Source of the DNA: Methylococcus sp. EFPC2
GTDB taxonomy: Bacteria > Pseudomonadota > Gammaproteobacteria > Methylococcales > Methylococcaceae
Assembly: GCF_016925495.1 (NCBI RefSeq)
Contig: NZ_CP070491.1
Coordinates: 1,426,001 to 1,490,000 of the forward strand
Reading direction: 5' to 3'
Length of the DNA: 64,000 bases
Shown here piece by piece: positions 15,701 through 27,700 of the stretch; the first letter of the stretch is position 1, and each line of letters starts with the position of its first letter. Position numbers and translations under genes: made by a program. A model generated the notes under the pieces. The model had not been told where the DNA came from. It made no database searches and saw nothing but the letters and a program-made list of their open reading frames with translations.

Positions 15701-18700
15701 ATCGACGAACCAGCCGTGACCATCCGCGTTCCAATCCAGCACGATCTTGCCTTCGGAGGGTTTGCCGTCTGCATCGAGTCGGGTGATGTAGGCGTGGCCC
15801 AATTCGCCTTCGGGCAGGTCGGCGATGCTGACACGGACCCCCATGTCGGCCAGGCCACCCAAAGCTTGCCTCCACAAGCTCAGGGCGGTGTCGCTAAGCG
15901 ACAGGGCCGCCAGGGTATCGGATAGACCGTTTTGGTCCGGCAATGCTACCTGCACTACGTCGCCACGCAGATTGCCGTTAGGGAGTAAGGTGGGCTCGTG
16001 GCCCGACAGGAAGTCCGGAATATCTCCCCTACGGATTTCGTCGTAACCATAGAGCGCCGCCAAATGGTCGGCCACGCCCCCCCGAGTCGGGAATATGGGC
16101 GTGGGGATGGTAGGCGTGATTTTAGGCAAGCCTTGTTGGCCCCCGATCAATTGTATGGGCTGCGGGAGACCATATGCCTGCGCAAAGAGATTGGTCACCT
16201 GCTGCTCGCTGTAGCCCGCGAAGGCTGGCTCAGCACGAACCAGCTCCGGATACGCCTGGGCGACGTTCGGGAAGTTCTGCGTAATCCATGCCGGGTCATA
16301 GTAGTGGTTGCCCGCGCGACTCAGCCATGGGCTGACGGCGCCGCCATCAAGGGCTGTCTCGACGGCACCCTGGAAACGGTTGCGCAGGAAATTGTCGGCA
16401 AAAGCGGTGACCTGGTCGATTTCCGCCTGACGCGCTGCATCGATCGGTAGCGGACCGCTGGGGAAAACCGTTTCAGGTCGAGAAACGCCGTTGTAGCGGC
16501 CAATTTCGTCCAGGCGCACCTCCAATGGATCAAACACTTGAGTGAGTTGAATCGGGCGCGGGCCAGTCATGGAACCGCCACCGCCCGGCAATGGGAAATG
16601 GCCTTCGCGTGATGCAGAGCTGTCGGAAATCGCCCCGAAAATTGCCCTCCGTGCCTGTGCGATGCGTACTTCGCGTTCCGTCGCCTTGCCCTCGCCCCAG
16701 CCGGCGTTCCAGTGCAGTCCGCCATCGCTTGCAAGAGCCGCTGTGCGTACCTCGGCGGCGTTCGGGAGGGTTTGTATCCCCTTGCCGGTAAACACATTGA
16801 CCGGCCCCGGATCGCCAATCTTATTAGCGATCATATGGTTGCTAAGATAACCGCCCTCAGGCGCGTGCATGGTGAAGTGAGCGCCGTGGATGAACGAGGC
16901 CTCCTTGTCTCCCGCCTTGATGAGTGCCCGGTTCAGCGGATCTACTACGCGATCGAGCACTTCCTGGTTGTTGAGATACTTCCCTGTTCTATTGTCCTTG
17001 ACCCAGGCCAGATCAAGGTCGCTGCGATACCAGCGACCGGTTTCGGGATCGCGCAACACGCCGAACCATGATTTCGCCTTGATAGCTTCCGGTTTGCCTG
17101 GCAGGCCAAGCGCCGAACCGATTTTGGTAACCAAGGCGGTGATGGGATCGGGGGCGGCGCGTATCGCGATCTCCAAGTCATTAGCATGGGCGAAGCTATT
17201 GATGACCGCTTTTTGCCGTCCGGTTGCAGCGCTTTCAGGCCCCAATTTCTTTGCCTGCTTCTTGAGTGCGTCGAAGACCTCGCCTCCCAAGCTCTTGGGC
17301 TCCTTCGGTTTCGGATTGCCCACTACGCTGTCGACGCCGGTGTAACGGGGCGGTTCGATGCCGTGCTGAACCAAGTTGTCGACGTGCTGTTGCGTATTTC
17401 GCCCAAACCCTCTCGCCTGCAGATCCTCAAAGAAAGGAGCCAGGGCCCTGGAACGTTCCGCCCGCTTGGCGTCATCCGCCGCCCGCGCGGCTCTCATCTC
17501 CGTCACGATCTTCTCCGCGCGGGCCGCTCTCTCGGCGGCCTGTTCCGCACGCGCGGCACGGCTCGCGGAACCCATATCCAGCAGAGCTTCCGCAGCCGTC
17601 ACGGCGCGCTTTCCTTTCGCTGCGACGCCCGTAGCGGCAAGCGGATCCAGAACGATACTGGCGATGTCCGTGGCGTCCCTCGCCGCTTTCAGAGCATCCC
17701 GGGTTTTTGGCGAGAGCCTGTTGAACTGCTTGTCCTCCCATTCCTCCAGCCGGGCTGTGAATCCCTTTTCCGGCGAAATCATTCCCGGCAGGCTGAAGAT
17801 CAAATGCAACTTGTCGGTGCAAGGGTCATTCCATTTATCGACGATCGGGCCTATCGACTCGTTGTAAAGCAAGTCGGCGTTCTTCTTGAACGACTCGTTG
17901 CCGGTCGCCTCATACAAGCCGGCGTTGATCGTTCCGCCGATGACTTTCAAGTTGAAATAGGTGAGATCCGCAACCCCCCAGGCCAGATCCGCGACGCCTG
18001 TCGCGAAGGATGCAAAGAAATGCCCGACCGCGACTGGAGCCGCCGCCAAGTCTCTGCCAACCTCGGAAAGTACTTCCATTGGCAGGGATTCCAGCCCAAA
18101 CGGATCGATCGCATTGAGCGGACTGTTGCCGACGTATCGATACAGATTGATATCGCCGGCAGCGAATCCCTTGGGATCTTCGCTGATGAAACGGCCCAGG
18201 GAAGCATCGTAGTAGCGAGCCCGGTAATAGTAGAGCTTGGAGTCGGCGTCGAATTCCCGTCCCGTATAGGTGAAGCGCGGCTGATAGGCTGCGTCCGTCT
18301 GGTTGGTGATCTGCCCGAAGCTGTCGTAGGTCAGATGGTCATGTACCGTACCGGAGGCGTCGATGACATCGCGCACGCTCAGGATCTGGTCGGACAGCAG
18401 CCAGTGGATTTGGCCGTTAGTCTCTTCGGCCAAGACCATGTCGATCTGCGGCCCATAGACGTAACGCTCTTTAATCCCTCCCGCATCGTCAAATACCAGT
18501 CCGATCTGGTTGCGATCCAGAACGTAGTGTTCCGTTTGAGCCGCACCGGCGCCGCCGCCGTCGGCGTCCAGCGTGCTGGCTATCCGGCGGTCGAAGCTGT
18601 CGTAGCGGAACGATTCCGACTTCAGAACCTTGCCTGAAGCATCCCTGACGTTCAAAGCCACGAGCCGGTTGCGGTAGTCCCACTGGTATTCTGTTACCCG

Positions 18701-21700
18701 GCCGGTAGCGGTCTCGGTTGTGCGAACACGGTTGCCTTCGCCGTCGTAGTCATACGTGTAGGCTCCATCGGACAGCACGCGGTTATTGGCGTCATTGACG
18801 ACACCCGCGTTGGCTGAATTGCCGTTGGCGTCGTACTCATACGAGTTATCGAGTTGATAGCTGTAGTCGGCGCTGATCAACTGGCTCAAAGCGTCGTAGC
18901 CGAAGGTGGCGGTACCGTCGGTCGAGACGAGTTGGGTCAGCCGGCCGGCGGCATCCAAAGTCAGCTGATAGTCGGCAATCTGCCCACCGGCGCCACCGTG
19001 AGCCAGGCGCACCAGTCGTCCGGCACCGTCGCGCGTGTAGGCGGTGGAAGCAAGCAGCGTATTGCCGTTCAGATCGCCATAGCGGCGGATGCTTTCGAAT
19101 TGGCCGGCAGCGTCATAAGCGAGATCCACCCGCTTGTCGGCGACGCCGGCGCCGCTCTGGGTGATGCGGATGACGCGATTGAGGCCGTCCTGTTCATACC
19201 GGGTCGAACCTGCGGCCTGACCGGCGATGGTCTCGTCGACCGTATCGAGGTTGCCCGCCGCGTCGTAGCCGTAGGCCAGAACCACGTTCGGGACACCCGG
19301 CGTACCGGCATTGTCTTCCAAGGTCATGCGGCCCAGGAGGTCGTAGGTATAGGTGCAGGTGGAGTCGATGTCCGACACACGGGTCAGCTGGCCCAAGGCG
19401 TCGTAGATACGGCTGATGGTCCGTATCGGATTGCTTTGGGCATCCAGCCATTCTTCTTTGATCTGGCGACCCAGATCGTCGTAACTCCAACGCGTGGTGC
19501 GGCCGTTCCGGTCAGACTGGGTACGACGATGACCCATGGCGTCATAGGTATACGTCGTCGTGGCGCCGTAGGGGTCGATTTTTTTGACCAGACGGGAGAG
19601 ACGGTCATACGTAAATTGAGTCACCCCGTTCAGGGCATCCGTCACGGTCAACAGATTGCCCAGCGCATCGTAAGCGTAATGGGTGGCCGGGGAAGCCTGA
19701 GATCCGCTGCCGTCCGGATCCGGCGCAATCGTTTCGATGCGGCGGCCGGCAGCGTCGTAGACGTATTGCGTCACCGCGCCCAATGGGTCGGTTTCGGAAA
19801 CCAGCCGGCCCGCCGCGTCATAGCCATACCGCGAGGTCGCGGCGATTTGCGGGCCGCTGCCGTCCGGATCCGGAGCCGTGGTTGCGACGATACGGTCGAG
19901 GAGGTCGTAACTGTATAGCGTGGTATGCCCGAGCGGATCGGTCACGCTGGTCAGGTTGCCCATCGCATCATAGCCGTAGCGTGTGACCGGCGAGGTCTGC
20001 GCGCCATTGCCGTCGGGATCGGCGTCGATGGTCTGGATGCGGCGGTTGAGCGCGTCGTAGAGGTATTCCGTCTTGTGGCCGAGCGGATCGGTCACGCTCA
20101 CCAGATTGCCCACGGCATCGTAGCCGTAGCCGGTGACCGGAGCGTCCTGGGGACCCGAGCCGTCGGGGTCCGCGCCGATGGACTGCGTGCGGCGATGTAG
20201 TCCATCGTAAAAATACGCGGACGTCGCACCCAGCGCATCTGTCACACTCACCAGGTTGCCCATGGCATCGTAGCCGTAGCTCGTGACCGGCGAGGTCTGC
20301 GGCCCGGCGCCGTCCGGATCGGCACTGATGATCTGTGTCCGGCGATTGAGGGCGTCGTAGCGATAGCGTGTGGTCGCACCACTCGCATCGGTCGTGCTCA
20401 CCAGGTTGCCCATGGCATCGTAATCGAAGCTCGTGACCGGCGAGGTCTGCGGCCCGGCATCGTCCGGATCGGCCCCGATGATCTGGATGCGGCGGCCCAG
20501 TGCGTCGTATCGGTATTGAGTTGTGCCGAGCAAGGCATCGGTAATCGCGATCACACGCCCCTTGGCATCGTATTGGGTCGTGGTGGAATGGCCCAATGGA
20601 TCGATGGTTTCCACCAGCCGATTCAGCGCGTCATAGCCATACTGGGTGACCTGGTTTAACGGGTCGGTCACCGTCAACAGGTTGCCCAGGCTGTCATAGG
20701 TGTATTTGGTAAGCGGCGAGGTCTGCGGACCACCGGCCCCGTCCGGGTCGGGCTGGCGCAGCGTCGTCCGCCGGTTCAGCGCATCGTATTCGTAGCTCGT
20801 GACCTCGGCCCTGGGATCGGCCACGCTGAGGACCCGGCCCTGCGCGTCGTAGCTGATGGCCGCATCCTTGCTCAGCCTTACTTCCGTGACCCGGTTGCCC
20901 AGACCGTCGTAGCTGTAGCGGATCACCGGCGCGTCGAGGGTGCCGGCCCCGTCGGGGTCCGCCATGACGGTCTTGACGAGACGGTTCAAACCGTCGTAGG
21001 CATACGACGTGACTCCGCCCCTGGCGTCCTTCGTCGACGCCAGATTGCCGAAATCGTCGTAGGTGAACGTCGAGACCGGCGAGGTCTGCGGACCACCGGC
21101 CCCATCCGGGTCGGGCTGGCTCAGCTTCGTCCGCCGATTCAGCGCGTCGTATTCGTAACTCGTGACCTCGGCCCTGGGATCGGCCACGCTGAGGACTCGG
21201 CCCTGCGCGTCGTAGCTGATGTCCGCATCCTTGCTCAACTGAGCCTCCGTGACCCGGTTACCGAAACCGTCGTAGCTGTAGCGGATCACCGTCGCGTCGA
21301 GGCCGCCGGTCCCGTCGGGATCCGCCATGACGGTCTTGATGAGGCGGTTCAGGCTGTCGTAGGCATACGACGTCACTCCGCCCCTGGCGTCCGTCGTCGA
21401 TACCAGATTGCCCAAGTCGTCGTAGTCGAACGTGGTGACCGGCGAGGTGTGCGGACCACCGGCCCCGTCCGGATCGGGCAGGCTCAGCTTGGTCCGCCGG
21501 TTCAGCGCGTCGTATTCGTAGCTCGTGACCTCGGCATTGGGATCGGCCACGCTGAGGACTCGGCCCTGCGCGTCGTAGCTGATGTCCGCGTCCTTGCTCA
21601 GCCTCACTTCCGTGACCCGGTTGCCGAAACCGTCGTAGTTGTAGCGGATCACCGGCGCCTCGAGGGCGCCGGCCCCGTCGGGGTCCGCCATGACGGTCTT

Positions 21701-24700
21701 GATGAGGCGGTTCAAGTCGTCGTAGGCATACGACGTGACCCCGCCCTTGGCGTCCTTCGTCGACGCCAGATTGCCCAAGTCGTCGTAGGTGAACGTCGTG
21801 ACCGGCGATGTTCGCGGACCACCGGCCCCATCCGGATCCGGCCGGCTCATCTTGGTCCGCCGGTTCAGCGCATCGTATTCGTAGGTGGTAGCCTGCGCCT
21901 GAGGATCCGCGGTACCGGTAAAACGCCCGTCGCCGTCGTACGCGATCGCGGCATCGTGGGTCAAACGGACTTCCGACAGCAGATTGCCCGTCTTGTCGTA
22001 GCTATATCGCGTCACCGGCGTGCCGAGACCGCCGGCTCCGTCCGGATCCGCTTCAGTCATCTTGATACGCCGATTCAGGGCATCGAATTCATAGGCCGTG
22101 ACTTGCGCCCGTGTATCGGTGGTGTCGACGAAGTGCCCATCGCTGTCGTAGAAAATATCGGCGTCGTACGTCAATCGGACTTCCGACAGCAGATTGCCTA
22201 CCTTGTCGTAGCTCAAGCGCGTCACCGGCGTGCCCAGACTGCCCGCGCCATCCGGATCGGGCTTCGTCACCTTGATGAGCCGTTTCAGGAGATCGTACTC
22301 ATAGCGGGTGGCTTGCGCCCGAGGATCGGCAGCAGCGATGAAGTGCCCGTCGCTGTCGTAGGAAATGTCGGCGTCGTACGTCAAACGGACTTCCGACAGC
22401 AAATTGCCCACCTTGTCGTAGCTCAAGCGCGTCACCGACGCCGCCATGCCGCCGGCGCCATCCGGATCCGCAGTGACGGTCTTGATGAGACGGTTCAAGC
22501 GGTCGAACACATGCGAGGTCACCCCGCCCCTGGCATCCGTCGTCGACGTCAGATTGCCGAAGTCATCGTAGGTGAATGTCGTGACCGGCGAGGCATGCGG
22601 ACCGCTTGCACCGTCCGGATCCGGCTGAGTCATCTTCGTCCGCCGGTTCAGCTCATCGTATTCGTAGGTGGTGGCCTGCGCCCGAGGATCCGCGGCGCCG
22701 GCGAAACGCCCGTCGCTGTCATACGCAATCGCGGCATCGTGCGTCAAACGGACTTCCGACAGCAGCTTGCCCGTCTTGTCGTAGCTGTATCGCGTCACCG
22801 GCGCGTCGAGGCCGCCGGCCCCGTCCGGATCCGCCTCGGTCATCTTGATGCGCCGGTTCAGGTCGTCGTAGTCGAAGGTGGTGACATGGCCGAGCTTGTC
22901 GGTCCGCGACATGAGGTTGCCCACAGCGTCGTAGGACGTCAGGGTCTTCTGATTGTAGGCGTCGATCGCTTCGATCTGGCGGTTCAGCTTATCGTAGACA
23001 TAGTGCTCGGTGTTGCCGCGCGCGTCTTTCTGACTGAGCAGGTTGCCCACCAGGTCGTAGGTGAACGCGGTGACCGAAGCGGTCTGCGGGCCATTGCCAT
23101 CCGGGTCTTCGCTGGTAATGGCGATGCGCCGGTCGAGCAGGTCGTAGCCATAGGTGGTCTTGCGGCCCAGTTCGTCGGTCTGCGTGATGACCCTGCCGAC
23201 CGCGTCGTAGGTGTGCGAGCCCGTATGCCCCAAGGCATCCGTCCAACTGACGAGCCGGTTCAGTTCGTCGTAGCCCGCCAGGGTCACGGCACCGACTGCA
23301 TTGGTCACCTTGATCTGGTTACCCACCGCGTCGTATTCGTAGAGGGTGACGGGCGAATCCGGGCTGCTGTTCCCGCTCACCGGATCGGGCTGGGTGGTCT
23401 TGATCAGGCGATTGAGCGCATCGTATTCGAAACGCGATATCCGACCGAGTTCGTCGGTCGAGCCGACCAGGTTGCCCACGGCATCGAAGCTGCGCAGTGA
23501 GGACTTGTCCATCGCATTGGTGGTGGACACCAGACGGTCGAGTTGGTCGTAGCCGTATTCGGTGCGGTGATTGAGCGCATCCACCATGGCGGTGCGATTG
23601 CCGACCTCGTCGTATTCGTAGGTCGTGACCGCCGCCGCAATGGCGCCGCCCGGCGCCGGCTCGGTGACCCTGATCAGGCGATTGAGGTCGTCGTAGGCGT
23701 AGTCGGTGCGATGGCCGAGGGCATCGATCTCGGCGGTGGTATTGCCGATCTCGTCGTATTCGGTCCGACTGACGCCGTTCAGCGCATCCTTGGTCGCGAT
23801 GAGGCGATTGAGCTCGTCGTAGGTGTATTCGGTAACCCGTCCTTCGGCGTCGGTAAAGGTCTTGTTGTTGCCGACCTTGTCGTAACTGCGCTTGATAACG
23901 GTGCTCAGCACGTCGGGCTGGTCCGGGCTGGGCATGTGAGTCTCGATAAGCCGGTTGAGCTCGTCGTACACGTACTCGGTGCGGCGACCCAGGGCGTCGA
24001 TGGTCGCGGTGACACGTCCGTTGAGGTTGTACTCCGTAGACGTCGCCTTGTTTTGCGCGTTGATCACCTTGATGACGCGATTGGCCTCGTCGTAGAGATA
24101 CTCGGTGCTATGGCCGAGGGCGTCGATCACCTTGCTGCGGTTGCCGGCCGCGTCGTATTCAAATCGGGTTACGGGCCGCTGAGCGGGGCCGTTGTCGTCC
24201 GGATCGGGCTGGGTGATGGTGATCAGACGGTTGAGCGCGTCGTAGCCGTAGTCGGTGCGGCGGTCCAGCTCGTCGATCGAGGCGGTGCGGTTGCCCACGT
24301 GGTCGTATTCGTTGCGGGCCGCGTGATGATCGGGGTCCGTGATCGAAATCACGCGATTGCGCAAGTCGTACTGGTAGACCGTCAAACGGCCCAGCACGTC
24401 CTTCACCGAGGTGACGTTGCCGGCGAGATCGTACTCCGTCGTCGTGGCGTGGTTGAGTGCGTCGATGACTCCGGTGCGCCGGTTCACCGCGTCATAGACA
24501 TAGACGGTGGTTTGGTTCGCTTCGTTGGTCGTCGAAACCAGGTTGTTGGCCGCGTCGTAGACGTTGACCAGTTCCTTGCCCCGGGCATCGGTGCGCTTGA
24601 CCAGACGATCTCGAGCGTCGTACTCGTAGCGCGTCGCGTGACCCTCGGCGTCGATGATGGTCTCGGGCGTGTGGCCCGCGCCGTAACGGTATTCGGTCAC

Positions 24701-27700
24701 GCCCCCCAGCGCGTCGGTCGCGAAACGCTGGCGGTAGCGCAGGTCGTAGCTGTAGGTGGTGCGCTGGTGCAGCGCGTCTTCCATCCACTCCAGTTCGCCC
24801 TTGGCGTTGTAGTGGTAGGTGGTGACGCCGCCGTCGGCCGCCGTGCGGGTGAGCAGTTTGCCGAGCTGGTCGTAGGTGCTGGAGGTGATGTGGCCGTTGG
24901 CGTCGGTCGAGGAGATCTGGTTGCCGGCCTGGTCGTATCCGAATTCAAGAACCGGGTTTACAGGGTTGTAACCGGCTAGAGGGCCTCCAGGTTGGCTATT
25001 GACCTCAACCACAGGCTGGATGGTACGAACCAGCCGGTTCATCGCATCGTATTCGAAAACGGTAAGCTTGCCGTTTTCGTCGCTGATGCTGGCCACGTTG
25101 CCGGCCAGGTCGTAAGTGTAGCTGCGCGTGCTGGCGTCCGGATTGCGCACGGTGGCCAGGCGACCTTGCGCGTCATAGAAATACGCGGTCTGGTGGCCGT
25201 AGGGATCGGTGGCGGTGTGCACCATGCCCTGCGGATAATAGGTGTAGGCCCATTCGCCGCCGTCGGGGTTGCGCATCAACTCCACATTGCCCTTGGCGTT
25301 GATCTCGTACGTGGTGGTGCGGTGCAGCTCGTCGGTGAGGCTGGTGATCTGGTTGTAGGCGCCTTCGTAGGTCAGCTCGGTCTTGGCGCCGGGAGCGGAC
25401 TCCTCGTCGCTGAAGCTGGTGCGGTTGCCGCGCTCGTCGTAGGTGGAGACCACCACGTGGCCTTCCTCGTTGGTATAGCGCAGCACGTTGCCCATGGCGT
25501 CGCGCTCGAACTTCTCGACCAGGCCGTAGGTGTCGCGTTCTTCCAGAACCTGCCCGCGCTCGTTGAAGGTGACGGTTTTTTCGTTGCCGTTGGCGAACGT
25601 GTAGGTGGCCGTCAGCTCGTCGAGCTTCTTGCTTAGCACGAAGGCCGGGTTATCGCGGCTGGCCGTGTCGGCCGGATTGGCCAGGCCCTGCACCTGCCAG
25701 GCGTCGACCGCCACCTCGGTGCCGTCCGGACGATGAGCCGTCTCGGCGCGTCCGTGGAAACCATAGGTATTGACCTCGTTGCCGCCGAGCTTGTTGATCT
25801 CCAGCGTCATGTGACCCTTGGTGTCGTAGCCGAAGCTACGCTCGGACTGATCGGGGTCGGTGATGCGTGTCAGGTCTTTGCCGGTGTAGCCCAGGTGGGT
25901 CACGCGGCCGGCCGGATCGGTGATGCTGGTGACCTTGTCGCCGCTGTAACCGAACTGCGTGACCAGCTTGGCCGGATCCGTGATGGACAGCAGCTTGCCG
26001 CTACTGTCGTAGCCATACTGGGTGACGTTGCCGTAACGATCCGTGACGCTGATGAGCTTGCCGGAGACCGGCTTGCCCTGCGGATCTTCGGACGGCGCGC
26101 TATAGATATAGCGCGTGCCGTCTTCCAGCGTACGCCGGTAGGTCCCGTCGATGAGCTTTTCCAGCCTGGACTTGGCGTCCTGACGCGAGGTATAGGTCTT
26201 ATCGACATCGCCGTCCGGGCAGGTTCCGGCGGCCATGGCAGGTTCCGCTTCGAGATCGAAGGGCTGCTGGTTGCCGCCGCCGTCGCTGATCTGCACGCTG
26301 CCGTCCGCGCCGACGTTGAGCTCCTGCAAGCCGGAGAGCGTCCAGCCGCGGCCGAACGCGCTCTGCGACTTGTTGTCCAGCATCAGCGTACCGGTGCTGA
26401 CGCGATCCTTGCCGAACAACTTGGCGTTGATGGTGTAGCCGTAATAGCCGGACGGCAGCGAGCTGAGATCGGCCTGCAAGGCCACGCTGATGTCGTTGGC
26501 GTTGGACGCGACGCGCCAATACCGTTTGTCGGTGGTCAGCGAGCCGTGTTCACCGCTGAAGGTGACCTGAACTTCCAGCAACGCATCGCCCGAAGTCGAC
26601 AGTTCACTGGGTTTGGCCTTAGCCAGATATTGCTGCAGCTCGGCTCCGATATTCTCCCAGCCGAAGTTGAGGATGGGGCTGGCGTCGGCCGACAGCGAGT
26701 TGTAGACCAGCTGCAACTGGTGGGTCTGGCCCATGGACTGGTAGGACACCAGGTTGTGGGTTTCGACCACCGCACCGGTATCGAGCTGCACCTCGGAATT
26801 GTATTTGTCGTCGGGGCAGTCCTGCGGCTTGTCGATCTCGGCCAGCAGATCGCGCACACCCAAATCGGCTCGGGCGTCGATGCCCCACTTGCGTCCCAGC
26901 ATGAGCTGGTTCCACACGCGCGGGCCGGGTGCGGTCGAGGTCGGATGGGCCGAATAGCCGCGCGGCGAGCCGCCCGTGGCGATGGGCGCATAAGGCGAAA
27001 TCACCACATCGGGCGGGACAGTCGGACGGCCTTGCGCGTCCACGATGAGCTGATTGTTGGCGTCCAGCCAGTTGCCATCGCTGTTGCGCTTATACGGCAG
27101 TACACCACCGGCCGAGTTTACATAATGACCATGGCCATCCATCGCGTAGGGAACGCCGAACGTGAAACGGCCGGCCACCGAGTTGGCGCTGATGATGCGG
27201 TAATCCGCCCGGATGTCGATCTCGCCGTTGAAGCCTTGCAGGTCTTCCTGCAGGGGCATCAGCTCAGGGGAATTGTGGTAGAAACGCTCGATCGGGTACC
27301 TCAGCATCAAGTCGCGCATGGACGAATCGTAGGTTTCCTCGACCTGGCCGACCAAGTTGACCAGGCTGTACACGAAGCTGGCGCCGGTACCGCCCTCCCC
27401 TGCGGACACGCCGCGGTAACCCGCGTACAGATAGTTGTAGCCGCTGGCGAAAACCAGGTTGTCGATGACGCCGATCGGTATCGGCGTGGTGGCCGCAACC
27501 AACTGCCCGTCGCGGATGATGCCGATGTTGCTGCCCGACGGCGGCGACCCGCCGTTGGCATTCGGGTCGGACGACGGTACGCCCTGGATGAAGCGGTTGA
27601 ATCCCGCCACGAAGATGTATTCGGGGTGCGAACCGATGGACGCTTTCAGCGCATCGGCAGGCAGCACGAGCAAAGCATGGGCGTTGTTGACGTCGAAGGT

